This document shows positions 25,611 through 34,737 of a DNA stretch of 64,000 bases, one piece after another. The notes under the pieces were generated by a model. That model ran no database searches. It was not told the DNA's origin and saw only the letters and a list, made by a program, of their open reading frames with translations. A program made the position numbers and the translations under genes. Origin of the DNA: a bacterium (GTDB lineage Bacteria > Planctomycetota > UBA1135 > UBA2386); the NCBI GenBank assembly GCA_024743115.1, contig JANSXC010000018.1:62001-126000 (forward strand). Reading direction: 5' to 3'. The stretch's first letter is position 1. The number at the start of each line of letters is the position of its first letter.

Positions 25611-26708
25611 CTAGCGGAAGTGCTTGCTGAGTTTCAGGGCCTGGCCCTGGTAGTGCGAGCTGAGCCGACGGTCGCCGTAGACGATCTCGGGTTGCTCCTG
25701 CGTGCGCAGGAACTCGAGCTTGAAGAACACCTGACCGTCCTCGAGCAGGAAAGGCACGTCGTGCGGTCGCACCTCGAGCACGGCGCGCGTGCCCTGCTCG
25801 CCGCCGAAACCGTTGTCGAAGAAGCCGGCGTAGTTGGTGCGTAGCTCACCGATGCCGACGTCGTAGGCGACCATCTCGGCGGCGAGGTGGGGCGGCACCC
25901 GGATGCGTTCCTTGCTCGCGAAGATATAGAACTCTTCGGGCTCGACGATCATGCGCCCGGCTTCGGGCTGCGGCACCGGTTCGAAGAACGCGTCGGCGTC
26001 GTGTGCGCCCTCATCGTGCATGTCGATGATGCCGGTGTAGCGCCGCGCGGCGTAACCGATCGGGCCCTGGATGTCGCGGTCGCACTGCGTCGCGATGCCC
26101 ATCATCAGACCGTTGTCGATGCGCAGTCGATCGTTCGGCAACGGTGTGCCGGAGTCGTCGAACAGCAGTGGCGACTCGGCGTGCTGCGCGCGGATTTCGT
26201 CGTCACTGAGCGCGGGATTGCCCTCCGAGAATCTGATCTGGCACAGCGACAGTCCGGTGCGCACACGCACGGGAAAACTGCGCGGCACGATCTCGAGGAA
26301 CAGCGGGCCGGTGTAGCCGGGCGGTACGGTTTCGAAGCGCCCGCAGTTGTCGGCGAGCAGACGCGTAAACAGATCGAGTCGGCCGGTCGAGGACTTCGGG
26401 TTGGCGCGCACGAGGTACGGCAGCGGTTCCTCGATGCGCTCGAGCAACGGCACGACGTAGCAATGACCCTTCTCGAGGACCGCGCCGTCCGTGAGATCGA
26501 ACGTGTAGAGCGTGATGTCCTCGAGGCGATCGGCGACGCGGCAGGTCTCGGGCAGGAACCCGGACCGCACGCGGTAGCCGCGCGTTGCGAGCCTCAGGTC
26601 CAGCGAGCTCGGCTGGATCTGCGTCGGCGCGATTGCCGGCTCGGACGCGAGAGCTCCGCTCTCGACGAGGTTGCGAATCTGCTGATAGACCAGGATGCCG
26701 TTTGCCAC
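25611..26708 (-). CDS. dcd: dCTP deaminase family protein, double-domain type
   Basis: The 365-residue product belongs to the dCTP deaminase/dUTPase superfamily, in the long form with two copies of the fold. dCTP deaminase converts dCTP to dUTP for thymidylate synthesis. Domain one has PSSLDLRLATRGYRV, the NPKSSTGRLDLFTRLL box (the family's SSxxR catalytic region) and GYTGPLFLEIVPRSFPVRV. Domain two, from about residue 195, has GIIDMHDEG, LAAEMVAYDVGIGELRTNYA and GFFDNGFGGEQGTRAVLEV. The start is a GTG at 26708. It lies 12 bases downstream of the acyl-CoA dehydrogenase gene on the same strand, probably co-transcribed by position rather than by function. Whether the C-terminal copy is active is unclear. 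Confidence 0.8.
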   Translation of the reverse strand: MANGILVYQQIRNLVESGALASEPAIAPTQIQPSSLDLRLATRGYRVRSGFLPETCRVADRLEDITLYTFDLTDGAVLEKGHCYVVPLLERIEEPLPYLVRANPKSSTGRLDLFTRLLADNCGRFETVPPGYTGPLFLEIVPRSFPVRVRTGLSLCQIRFSEGNPALSDDEIRAQHAESPLLFDDSGTPLPNDRLRIDNGLMMGIATQCDRDIQGPIGYAARRYTGIIDMHDEGAHDADAFFEPVPQPEAGRMIVEPEEFYIFASKERIRVPPHLAAEMVAYDVGIGELRTNYAGFFDNGFGGEQGTRAVLEVRPHDVPFLLEDGQVFFKLEFLRTQEQPEIVYGDRRLSSHYQGQALKLSKHFR

Positions 26709-26720
26709 TGACGGCGCAGG

Positions 26721-29213
26721 CTATCCCGGTGGGCGCGCGAATTCCGCGTCCGCCTGCGGAACTTCGGCATCCGTCACGGCGCCGCGCAGGTAGTCAGAAA
26801 GTGAGAAACTATCCACAGCGATCGCGTCGCTCCGCGCCGCCTCCGCGGTCTTGACGAGATCGGATTCCGCGCTCGTGAGGATGCCGCCCTCGACGGCCTG
26901 CTCGAGCAGTTCGGCGGGGCGGGCCTTCGGGAGCCGGCCAGCGCGCATCGCGGCCTTGAGCTTCTTGAGAACGGGTTCGGCGTCGGTGCAGAGCTGCAGT
27001 GCCCGTTCGAGTCGCGCGAGCGCCGAGTCGTTCGCCGCCGGCTGGTGAATCCGTTGCGTGAGCCGGTCGCGCAGGCCGCTCGGTTCGAGCAGCGTGCGCG
27101 CGGCGCGCTGACCGAGGCCGTCGGTCGGACCGGTCGAGAATGGGTTGAGGCGTGCGAGCAGACCCGCGGTCCAGCGCAGCGCGTGGCCGAGCCCCGGCAG
27201 GCGGAGGTTGCCGTAGATCCCGACTCGGGCCTGCTGCATCTGCTCGAACGCGTGTTCGAGTGTCCAGTCGAGCAGCGCGACGTCGTCGGTACGGCGACCC
27301 TCGGCCTCGAAGCGACGCAGCGCGGCGCTCGCGAGGAACATCCACGAGAACCAGTCCGCGAAGCGACCAGTGAGCTTTTCCTTGCGCTTGAGGTTGCCAC
27401 CGAGCGTGCCCATCGCGAGGTCCGCCGTGAGCGCGAATTCGGCCGACGCCCACTGCAGCCGCTGCCAATGCCGCCGCGCGCGGCCGCCGGTTGCGGGCCA
27501 CGCGAGCAGGCCGCGCGTCGCGCCGAGAACGACGGTGCGCACGGAGTTGGTGAGAACGTGGCCGAGGTGCGGCCAGAACGCGCGGTCGAACGCGCGCGCA
27601 TCGCCGCTTTGGATCGCGGTGAGCTCGGCGTAGGCGTGCGGGTGGCAGCGGATCGCGCCCTGGCCGAAGATCATCAGCGTGCGCGTCAGGATGTTCGCGC
27701 CTTCGACCGTGATGCAGATCGGCGTGCCCATGTAGCCGTGCGCGAGCAGGTTCCGCGGCCCGCGCGAGATCGCGGCACCGCCGAGGACGTCCATGCCGTC
27801 GTTGATGACGCGCCGCCAGATTTCCGTCGAGTTGTACTTCGCGATCGCGGTGACCACGGCGGGCTGCTGCCCCGAGTCGAGCGCGCCGCAAACGAAGCGC
27901 CGTAGCGCCTCGAGCAGGTAGGTGTTGCCCGCGATGCGCGCGAGCGGTTCCTCGATGCCCTCGAACTTGCCGATCGGCAGGCCGAACTGCTGGCGGACGG
28001 CGGCGTAGGCGCCGACCGCGCGCGCGACCAGCTGGGTGCCGCCCGTTGCGGTCGCCGGCAGCGACACGCCGCGGCCCGCGGCGAGGCACTCCATGAGCAT
28101 CTGCCAGCCGCGGCCGGCACCGGCCTGGCCACCGATGATCGCGTCCTCGAGTTTGACGACCACGTTCTCGCCCGAGGTCGGGCAGTTGTAGAACGGCACG
28201 CCCATCGGGTCATGGCGCTCGCCGAGCACGACGCCGTCGGTCGACGTCGGGATCAGTGCGCACGTGATGCCTGGGGACGGGCCCTTGCCCAGCAGGTTCT
28301 CCGGATCGTGGAGCTGGAACGCGAGGCCGAGTACCGTCGCGATCGCTGCCAGCGTGATGTAGCGCTTGTTCCACGACAGCCGCAGGTAGAGTTCGCCGTC
28401 CTCGCCGCGGAACACGACGCCCTTGCTCTGGATCGCGCCGGCATCGGACCCGGCCCCCGGTTCGGTCAGCGCGAAGCACGGAATCTCGGAGCCGTTCGCG
28501 AGCGCGGGCAGCCAGCGCTGCTTCTGCGCGTCGGTGCCGTAGTGCGTGAGCAGTTCGCCGGGGCCGAGGGAGTTCGGCACCATCACGGTGATCGCGAGCG
28601 GTAGTGAGCGCGACGCGAGTTTCGTCACGACGGCGCTGTTGGCGGAGGCGGACATGCCGAGGCCGCCGAACTCCTTCGGGATGATCATCCCGAAGAAGCC
28701 TTCCTGCTTGAGGTAGTCCCAGACCGCGGTCGGCAGATCGCGGCTCTGGAACACTTGCCAGTCATCGGTCATCTCGCAGGCGCGCGCGACCGGCCCGTCG
28801 AGGAACTCGGCCTCGTCCGGCGTGAGGTCCGGATACTCGGCCCGGACGATCTTCTTCAGATCGGGTTGGCCCGAGAACAATTCGCCGTCGAGCCAGACCG
28901 TGCCCGCGCCGATCGCTTCGCGTTCGGTCGCGCTGATCTGTGGCATGAAGCCGCTCTTTCGCAGGAACGCGAGAATCTTGCTGCTGAGTAGCGGCTGGCG
29001 GATCGCCGGGCTCGTGAGGATCGCGAGCGGCGGCAGCGCGACGACCCAGAGCCACCACGGCGCGCCGAACAGCCACAGCAGCGCGGTGGTGACGACCGTG
29101 AACAGCCACATCGGCGCGGCCAGGTAGAGGACCGTCACCAGGGTCGCGGCCGTGACCACGAGGGTCAGGGTCCATGACAGGGACGCGAACGTTCCGAAGA
29201 GATAGTTGTCCAT
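26721..29213 (-). CDS. fadE: FadE-type acyl-CoA dehydrogenase
   Basis: The 830-residue product matches the long, membrane-associated acyl-CoA dehydrogenase FadE that opens fatty-acid beta-oxidation (E. coli form about 814 residues). Two hydrophobic segments at about 12-70 (LTLVVTAATLVTVLYLAAP and WLFTVVTTALLWLFGAPWW) anchor it to the membrane. The dehydrogenase core follows: KQEGFFGMIIPKEFGGLGMS, the flavin-binding signature IPCFALTEPGAGSDAG (about residue 245), and AGRGVSLPATATGG. The C-terminal 350 residues are the FadE-specific helical extension, with NPFSTGPTDGLGQRAARTLL. No other beta-oxidation gene is adjacent, so it is probably used alone. Confidence 0.9.
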   Translation of the reverse strand: MDNYLFGTFASLSWTLTLVVTAATLVTVLYLAAPMWLFTVVTTALLWLFGAPWWLWVVALPPLAILTSPAIRQPLLSSKILAFLRKSGFMPQISATEREAIGAGTVWLDGELFSGQPDLKKIVRAEYPDLTPDEAEFLDGPVARACEMTDDWQVFQSRDLPTAVWDYLKQEGFFGMIIPKEFGGLGMSASANSAVVTKLASRSLPLAITVMVPNSLGPGELLTHYGTDAQKQRWLPALANGSEIPCFALTEPGAGSDAGAIQSKGVVFRGEDGELYLRLSWNKRYITLAAIATVLGLAFQLHDPENLLGKGPSPGITCALIPTSTDGVVLGERHDPMGVPFYNCPTSGENVVVKLEDAIIGGQAGAGRGWQMLMECLAAGRGVSLPATATGGTQLVARAVGAYAAVRQQFGLPIGKFEGIEEPLARIAGNTYLLEALRRFVCGALDSGQQPAVVTAIAKYNSTEIWRRVINDGMDVLGGAAISRGPRNLLAHGYMGTPICITVEGANILTRTLMIFGQGAIRCHPHAYAELTAIQSGDARAFDRAFWPHLGHVLTNSVRTVVLGATRGLLAWPATGGRARRHWQRLQWASAEFALTADLAMGTLGGNLKRKEKLTGRFADWFSWMFLASAALRRFEAEGRRTDDVALLDWTLEHAFEQMQQARVGIYGNLRLPGLGHALRWTAGLLARLNPFSTGPTDGLGQRAARTLLEPSGLRDRLTQRIHQPAANDSALARLERALQLCTDAEPVLKKLKAAMRAGRLPKARPAELLEQAVEGGILTSAESDLVKTAEAARSDAIAVDSFSLSDYLRGAVTDAEVPQADAEFARPPG

Positions 29214-29342
29214 CAGATGCAGCGCGGCGGCGATACGATGGGGCTATCGGCACAACGGGCTGCCGCTCTGTTCTAGTTCGGCAACCGGCGCTACCTACGC
29301 GGGTTCTGGCGGCCTGAGGTACGGATTCGCCGCCGTGGGCGA

Positions 29343-29371
29343 TCAGAGGGCAATCAGAGGGGGGTCAGAGG
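29343..29371. repeat. Three helically phased copies of TCAGAGG
   Basis: TCAGAGG occurs at 29343-29349, 29354-29360 and 29365-29371, exactly 11 bases apart, so all copies face one side of the helix. It lies between the GNAT stop and the fadE start and overlaps the GNAT stop codon. It could be a regulator binding array or slippage. Confidence 0.35.
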
Positions 29372-29865
29372 GCGCGCGCGAAGTACTTGTCGCAGCCGTG
29401 ATGCCCGGTCGCACCCAGCGGTCCGGGCAGCTCTTCGAAGCCGTGGTGCCGATAGAGCCGCTGGGCGGCCTGCATCCACGAGGTGGTCTCGAGGTAGCAG
29501 CGCGCGTAGCCCGCGTGCCGCATCTCTTCGAGCAGCAGGCCGAGCATCTGATTGCCGAGGCCGAGGCCGCGGGCGTTGTCACGGAAATACATCTTGCGCA
29601 GTTCGCAGATGCCATCGGTCGCGTCGGTGCCGTCCAGTCGGGCGTAGCCAGCGCCGCCGAGGACCATGCCGTCGTGCTCGACGACGAAGTAGGCGGCGCC
29701 CGGTTTGGCGTAGGCGCCGTGCATCGCCTGCACCTCGGGGTCGTGAATCGCGAAGCCGTCACTCGTGCAGCCGTGCTCGGTCATCACGTCGTGGATGATC
29801 GAACGGATCGTTTCGTCGTCCTGTGGACGGCTGGGGCGGATGAGATAGGGCGTTGGCTTGCTCAC
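29365..29865 (-). CDS. GNAT family N-acetyltransferase
   Basis: The 166-residue product has the complete GNAT fold. The acetyl-CoA binding loop reads LRKMYFRDNARGLGLGNQML (motif A, Arg/Gly-x-x-Gly-x-Gly/Ala type), and motif B is YLETTSWMQAAQRLYRHHGF. It starts at a GTG (29865). These enzymes transfer acetyl groups to amines of small molecules or protein N-termini; the substrate is unknown. The amidase gene ending at 29885 lies just upstream on the same strand, separated by 19 bases. Confidence 0.85.
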   Translation of the reverse strand: MSKPTPYLIRPSRPQDDETIRSIIHDVMTEHGCTSDGFAIHDPEVQAMHGAYAKPGAAYFVVEHDGMVLGGAGYARLDGTDATDGICELRKMYFRDNARGLGLGNQMLGLLLEEMRHAGYARCYLETTSWMQAAQRLYRHHGFEELPGPLGATGHHGCDKYFARAL

Positions 29866-29884
29866 GGTTCGATTCCGATCGCGG

Positions 29885-30847
29885 TCATCGTTCGAGGGGC
29901 CAGCGCGCGCGTTCGCGACGCGCGTCCTCGATCAGTCGATCCCACTGCATCGCGGGACCGGGATCCACCTTGTTCGTCTGCACGTGGAAGTGCCCGATGA
30001 GGCCTTCGAACGCGCGCAGCTCGGCGTCCGCCACCTTGTGGTTGACGATCTCGCCCGCGGGAGTGCGCGGTGCCGCGAGGCGGATGCGGGGCAGTGCGCG
30101 GGACAGTCCGGCCGCGAGCTTCGCGAGCGCTGCGTACTGTTCCTTCGTGAAGTCGAACTGGTGCATCGTGCGGCCCTGCACCTCGCCACTCACGAAGTTC
30201 TTACGGGCCGGCCGTGCGATGTAACCCTTGGTGCGGATGCCGGGGTCCTTCATCCACTTCGGCGTCTTCATGCGCCAGCCGATCTCATCCTTCTCGTACC
30301 ACCGCCGCATGTCCGCGTTCAATGGCTGCGGCCAGGCGCCGGGGTGGGCGATCTCGACGCCGACCGCGAAGTCGTTCGAGATCGTGGCGTGCCACGCGCG
30401 TTCGCGCAGGTCGAGCGTCTGATAGATCGTGCCGTCGACGTCGAGCATGAAGTGCACCGACAGGGTGCGCTTGTCCTGCAGCACCTTGAAACATTGCCGT
30501 GACGTGCCAGTCGTGTCGAAGTGCAGCACGAACGCGTGCACCTGCTCCCGCAGTTCGGCGAGCGTCTGCGGATCGCCGGGTCGTTTGCCGTACCGTAGCT
30601 CGCCGTCGAGCGGCTCGTCGGCGAAGTGCTTGCCGCGCCGATAGGCGCTGTAGCCGTCCGGGTCCTCCCAGAGCACGACGGGACTGTCGATGTCGAAGCG
30701 TTCGCCGCACGCGACGATCGAGTAGCCGGCGCGCGGCGCCTCGAGCGTTGTCGCAGGTGGCGCGTTCATGCAGCGCACGAGCAGCAGGAGGCCGATGCCG
30801 GCGGCGGCGACCGCGATGCGGGTGGTCCAGTTCGAGGGCAGCTTCAT
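29885..30847 (-). CDS. N-acetylmuramoyl-L-alanine amidase, membrane-anchored
   Basis: The 320-residue product has an amidase_2-type peptidoglycan hydrolase domain. Zinc-site candidates are the histidines in VHAFVLHFDTTGTSRQCFKV and RAWHATISNDFAVGVEIAHP. The start at 30847 gives a membrane helix at about 10-30 (IAVAAAGIGLLLLVRC); a cysteine at its end is not in a good lipobox, so an anchor is more likely than lipidation. The enzyme cleaves the amide between MurNAc and L-Ala. It lies between the GNAT gene and the Tat-exported amidase on the same strand, with 23 bases to the latter. Planctomycetes have thin peptidoglycan, so this enzyme fits wall turnover. Confidence 0.8.
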   Translation of the reverse strand: MKLPSNWTTRIAVAAAGIGLLLLVRCMNAPPATTLEAPRAGYSIVACGERFDIDSPVVLWEDPDGYSAYRRGKHFADEPLDGELRYGKRPGDPQTLAELREQVHAFVLHFDTTGTSRQCFKVLQDKRTLSVHFMLDVDGTIYQTLDLRERAWHATISNDFAVGVEIAHPGAWPQPLNADMRRWYEKDEIGWRMKTPKWMKDPGIRTKGYIARPARKNFVSGEVQGRTMHQFDFTKEQYAALAKLAAGLSRALPRIRLAAPRTPAGEIVNHKVADAELRAFEGLIGHFHVQTNKVDPGPAMQWDRLIEDARRERARWPLER

Positions 30848-30870
30848 GGTCCGTTGGCGAGGGTGGCGGG

Positions 30871-32538
30871 TCAGCGGGTAAGGGCGGGACGCGCGCGGTG
30901 CCACGTGGTCTCTTCCTGCCACGCTTCCGCGAGGCTGAGAACGTCGGCTTCGCCGTCGAGCTGTCCGACGAGCGCCAGCATCGTCGGGCGGCCACCGCGT
31001 TCGGCGTCTTTGCCGACGGGCAGCACGTAGGTCGGATGCCCGGTCAGGTTCGTCGCGACGAGCGTCGCGCCGCGATGCGTCGGAGCCACGAGCACGTCGA
31101 TGTCGGCGAGGGCGTTCGCCATGTCCTCCACGAGGTGTGCGCGGGCGCGGGCGGCCTGCACGTACTCGACGGCGGGGATCGTGCGCGCCGCCCGAAAGAT
31201 GTTGGGCCAGTCGCCGGCGCTCTGACCCGGCAGGTCGTCGGCGCCGCCGTTGCGCAAGAACTCGTCGAACGCCGCGGCCGCTTCGGCATCGAGCATCGTG
31301 AGCATGCTGCGATACGGCGCGTTCGGCAGTTCGACCGGCTCGGGCTCGAGATCCTTCTGCTTCAGCCAGTCGACGAACGCGCGGTCCTCGTCGCGGCCGG
31401 GGAATCCACGTTGCTTCACCATGCCGACGCGCAGGCGCTTCAGGTCACGCCCTCGTCGCCACGAAAACGCAGTGTCGCGGGCGGCGGGGTCCTGGCCGTC
31501 CCGGCCGCGGATCGCATCGAACACGAGCGCGGCGTCGATCGCGGACCGCGCGATCGGGCCGACCTTGTCCATCGTCCACGACAGCGGCATGGCGCCGTAG
31601 CGGCTGACGTTGCCGAACGTCGGCCGCAGGCCCGCGATGCCGCTGGCGCGGCACGGCGACACGATCGACCCCAACGTCTCGGTGCCGATGGCGAACGGCA
31701 CGAGCCCCGCAGCGACAGCAGAGCACGGTCCGGCCGAGGAGCCGCTGCTGCCGCGCTCGGGGTCGAAGGGATTGCGGGTCTTGCCACCGTGCCAGACGTC
31801 GCCCATCGCGAGTGCTCCCAGCGACAGCTTGGCGACGAGCACGGCGCCGGCGTCCTCGAGCTTCTGCAGCACCGTCGAGCGCACGTTCCATTCGTGCTCG
31901 GCGAATGGCGCCGCGCCGAACGTCGTCTTGGTGCCCGGCCAGCCGAACAGGTCCTTGGCGCCGTAGGGAATCCCGTGCAGCGGGCCGCGGTCCTTGCCGG
32001 CGGCGAGTTCTTCGTCCATGGCCGCCGCGCTTCGGAGGGCTGGCTCTCGCACCAGGTTGACGACGCAGAACAGCTGGGGGTCGAACTGCTCGAGCCGGGC
32101 GAGCGCGAGCTTGGTGAGTTCGACGCTGGTTACGTGACCCTGCCGCAGGTGGCTCGCGAGCTCGTCGATGGTCGCGAACGCGAGATCGCTCGCCGTGGTC
32201 TGGCGTTCGACGTCGCGCCGAATCGAAAACGGTACACGGCCGGTCGGGGTCGGGCGCTCGGCACCGACGGGCCAAGGGTCGAAGTGCACGCACGGCGACA
32301 GTTCGAACGGCGGCGATTGTCGGCGCAGCGACTCGTAGTTGCCGCGCAGGCGCTGGAGTCGGCGCTTGGCCTGCTCGAGCTGTTCGGGAGTGAACTCGAG
32401 GCCGCTGAGTCGGCCCGCGGCGGCCATGTCCTCGGCATCACCCGGCGGCCGGCTGGAGACCATCGCGGCCGCGGGCAGCGCGCCCATTCCGGCCAGGAAC
32501 GCACGACGGGAGCGGAATGGCGAGGGGGTCGATGCCAT
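30871..32538 (-). CDS. Tat-exported amidase signature family protein
   Basis: The 555-residue product has the amidase signature fold. The catalytic lysine lies in GIPYGAKDLFGWPGT. The Ser-cisSer pair lies in ERGSSGSSAGPCSAV (about residue 266). Substrates of this family are amides, from acetamide to peptide or aminoacyl-tRNA amides. The start at 32538 gives a twin-arginine signal (FRSRRAFLAGMGALPAAAM), so the protein is exported folded. The longer open frame upstream is not used. The region between about 80 and 150 carries the family's helical hairpin (ATIDELASHLRQGHV). It is divergent from the M28 peptidase gene, with 87 bases between starts. Confidence 0.85.
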   Translation of the reverse strand: MASTPSPFRSRRAFLAGMGALPAAAMVSSRPPGDAEDMAAAGRLSGLEFTPEQLEQAKRRLQRLRGNYESLRRQSPPFELSPCVHFDPWPVGAERPTPTGRVPFSIRRDVERQTTASDLAFATIDELASHLRQGHVTSVELTKLALARLEQFDPQLFCVVNLVREPALRSAAAMDEELAAGKDRGPLHGIPYGAKDLFGWPGTKTTFGAAPFAEHEWNVRSTVLQKLEDAGAVLVAKLSLGALAMGDVWHGGKTRNPFDPERGSSGSSAGPCSAVAAGLVPFAIGTETLGSIVSPCRASGIAGLRPTFGNVSRYGAMPLSWTMDKVGPIARSAIDAALVFDAIRGRDGQDPAARDTAFSWRRGRDLKRLRVGMVKQRGFPGRDEDRAFVDWLKQKDLEPEPVELPNAPYRSMLTMLDAEAAAAFDEFLRNGGADDLPGQSAGDWPNIFRAARTIPAVEYVQAARARAHLVEDMANALADIDVLVAPTHRGATLVATNLTGHPTYVLPVGKDAERGGRPTMLALVGQLDGEADVLSLAEAWQEETTWHRARPALTR

Positions 32539-32625
32539 GAATCGGGTATCCGTTGCAGAAAGTGGGAGCCACGGCGGGCGACAGGCGTCGAGCGCGGTCG
32601 GCCACCTGACGCACAGCCCCCGATC

Positions 32626-34278
32626 ATGCCGATGTCGATGCGCAGAATCTCCGTCCTCGTTCCTCTCCTCGCGGTCGCTGTCCCCTCCGTGGCGCAGGCC
32701 CCGGCCATTCCCGAGCCGGCGCCCCGCCTCGAACCGCCTGCGGCGATGCAGACGATCGGGCATGCCGAACTGCTGCGGCACGCCGAGTTCCTCGCGAGTG
32801 ACGCGCTCGGTGGGCGCCTGACCGGTTCGCCGGGGCAGGAAGCCGCCGCCAAGTACATCGCCGGTCATTTCGCCCGGCTCGGCCTCGAGCCGCTGGGCGA
32901 CGAACGGCCGGACGGGCAGCGCAGCTGGTTCCAGGACTACCGCATCATCCGCACCGCGATCACGCCTGACACCAGGCTCGAGGTCGCCGGTCAGACCTTC
33001 ACAGCTGGCTTCAGTGTGCTAGCGAACAAGCCGACCAAGGTCGATTTCACGGGCGAAGCGCGCTTCGTCGGCCTCGGCCGCATGCGCGGTCCGTCGGCGG
33101 AGGTCGAGCGCGACGCCAATCTCGAAGGCGTGATCCCCGTCGTGCTCGCCAAGACCCCGAGCGGCAAGGTCGACAAGAACCTCGGTGTCGAGCAGAAGTT
33201 CATGATGTCGTTCCAGACGTTCGGGCGGCTCGGGCGCACGGCGCAGAACCTCGCGAAAGCCGGGGCCAAGATGATCGTGTTCGTCATGCCCGACGATGCG
33301 TTCGGCATGGCCGACGTGCTCAACTACATGGGGCTGGCGCATGGCAAGGACGCGCTCGCGCCGGGCTTCCAGGGTGGCGACCGATCGATGGAGATGATGT
33401 CGAGCATGGTCGGTGGCCGGTCCAAGGTGCCGGTCGTCGTCATGTCGGAGGCAGCGAGTCGCGATCTGCTCGTGCGCCTCGGGGTCGAGCTCGAGGCCGC
33501 GCGCAAGTTCCTTGCGGGCGACGGCGAACTGCCGGCGAGCAAGCCGGTGCCGGCAACGGTGAAGCTCGAGGTCGTGCGCGACGAGGACGCGGTCGCGAGC
33601 AACGTCTGCGCGGTCCTGCGCGGGAGCGATCCCGACTTCGCGCACGAAGCGATCGTCTATTCCGCGCACATGGACCACGTCGGCACGCGCATGGACGGCG
33701 ATGTCTTCAATGGCGCTGACGACAACGCGTCGGGCTCGGCGGGTCTGCTGGGCATCGCCAGCGCGTATGCGAAGAGCAAGGAGAAGCCGCGCCGCAGCAT
33801 CATCTTCCTCTCCGTCTCGGGCGAAGAACTCGGGCTCTGGGGCAGCAAGTTCTACGCCGAGAACCCGACGTGGAAGGTCAGCAACCTCATCGCGAACATC
33901 AACACGGACATGATCGGGCGCAGCGGCCCGGAGTCGGGACCGTTCGAGGTGACGGTCACGCCGAGCTTCCGCCACAAGATGTTCTCGTCGATCGTGCAGC
34001 GCTCCGCGGCGCTGGGCGAGACGCTCGGCATGACGTTCACCAGCGGCGACAAGTACTACCAGCGCAGCGACCACTACAACTTCGCGGTGAAGGGGATCCC
34101 CGTCGTCTTCTTCTGCAACGGTGAGCACGAGGACTACCACCAGGTCAGCGACCACGTCGAGAAGCTCGATGCCGACAAGATGGAGCGCATCGCTCGGCTC
34201 GCGTTCTGGACCGGTTGGGAGACCGCGAACGCGGACGAACGCCCGCAGACCCTCGGGCGGCAGCAGGGCTGGAAGTGA
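32626..34278 (+). CDS. Secreted M28 family metallopeptidase
   Basis: The 550-residue product begins with a signal peptide (MRRISVLVPLLAVAVPSVAQ) that two further in-frame ATGs (32632, 32638) would also keep. The M28 zinc ligands are all present in order: SAHMDHVG (His), GADDNASG (bridging Asp), SGEELGLWGS (Glu pair), NTDMIGRSG (Asp) and RSDHYNFA (His). A PA-like insert lies between about residues 120 and 260. The enzyme is an aminopeptidase or carboxypeptidase acting outside the cytoplasm. The CoA-binding protein gene overlaps the stop as GTGA. A much longer open frame begins at 30499, but its first part is the reverse complement of the amidase genes and is not real. Confidence 0.85.
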   Translation: MPMSMRRISVLVPLLAVAVPSVAQAPAIPEPAPRLEPPAAMQTIGHAELLRHAEFLASDALGGRLTGSPGQEAAAKYIAGHFARLGLEPLGDERPDGQRSWFQDYRIIRTAITPDTRLEVAGQTFTAGFSVLANKPTKVDFTGEARFVGLGRMRGPSAEVERDANLEGVIPVVLAKTPSGKVDKNLGVEQKFMMSFQTFGRLGRTAQNLAKAGAKMIVFVMPDDAFGMADVLNYMGLAHGKDALAPGFQGGDRSMEMMSSMVGGRSKVPVVVMSEAASRDLLVRLGVELEAARKFLAGDGELPASKPVPATVKLEVVRDEDAVASNVCAVLRGSDPDFAHEAIVYSAHMDHVGTRMDGDVFNGADDNASGSAGLLGIASAYAKSKEKPRRSIIFLSVSGEELGLWGSKFYAENPTWKVSNLIANINTDMIGRSGPESGPFEVTVTPSFRHKMFSSIVQRSAALGETLGMTFTSGDKYYQRSDHYNFAVKGIPVVFFCNGEHEDYHQVSDHVEKLDADKMERIARLAFWTGWETANADERPQTLGRQQGWK

Positions 34279-34727
34279 GCGATCGCGTGACCGACCCGGA
34301 TCGGCCCGTGAGTTTCCCCGATGCGATCCGCGACTTCCTCGGTTGTGGGGCGTTCGCAGTGGTCGGTGCGTCGAGCAACCGCGACAAGTACGGCAACAAG
34401 GTGCTGCGCTGTTATGCCCAGCACCAGTTGCCCGTCGTGGGCGTGAATCCGAAGCTCGAGAGCGTCGAGGGGCGGCCGTGCCATCCGAACCTGCAGGCGG
34501 CGGTCGCGGCCAAGCCGGTCGCGGGCCCGCTCGCGGCATCGGTCGTCGCGCCACCGATGGCGGCAGAGAGCATCGTCGGCGACGCGCTCGCGGCGGGTGT
34601 GAAGCATCTGTGGTTCCAGCCAGGGGCCGAGGACGTCGATGCCAGCGCGGCTGCCCGGCAGGCCGGGATCCAGGTCATCGACGACGGATCGTGCTTGCTC
34701 GTCGCGCTGGGCTTTCGCGACGAGTAA
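34275..34727 (+). CDS. CoA-binding domain protein (YccU/succinyl-CoA ligase alpha-like)
   Basis: The 150-residue product is a single CoA-binding Rossmann-like domain as in YccU-type proteins. The diagnostic parts are GAFAVVGASSNRDKYGNKV near the start, VNPKLESVEGRPCHPNL, and HLWFQPGAEDVDASAAARQAG, which is near the family's GA(x)n-GIxV end. The start is a GTG at 34275 that overlaps the M28 stop by four bases, so it is translated with the peptidase. The role is unknown; such proteins bind CoA but have no assigned reaction. Confidence 0.8.
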   Translation: MSDRVTDPDRPVSFPDAIRDFLGCGAFAVVGASSNRDKYGNKVLRCYAQHQLPVVGVNPKLESVEGRPCHPNLQAAVAAKPVAGPLAASVVAPPMAAESIVGDALAAGVKHLWFQPGAEDVDASAAARQAGIQVIDDGSCLLVALGFRDE

Positions 34728-34737
34728 ACCAGCACTC

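Noticed and set aside
30499..32625. Long open frame joined upstream of the M28 peptidase
   Set aside because: It is antisense to two well-supported genes (peptidoglycan amidase and Tat amidase), is arginine-rich and has no motifs; GC-rich DNA keeps such frames open.
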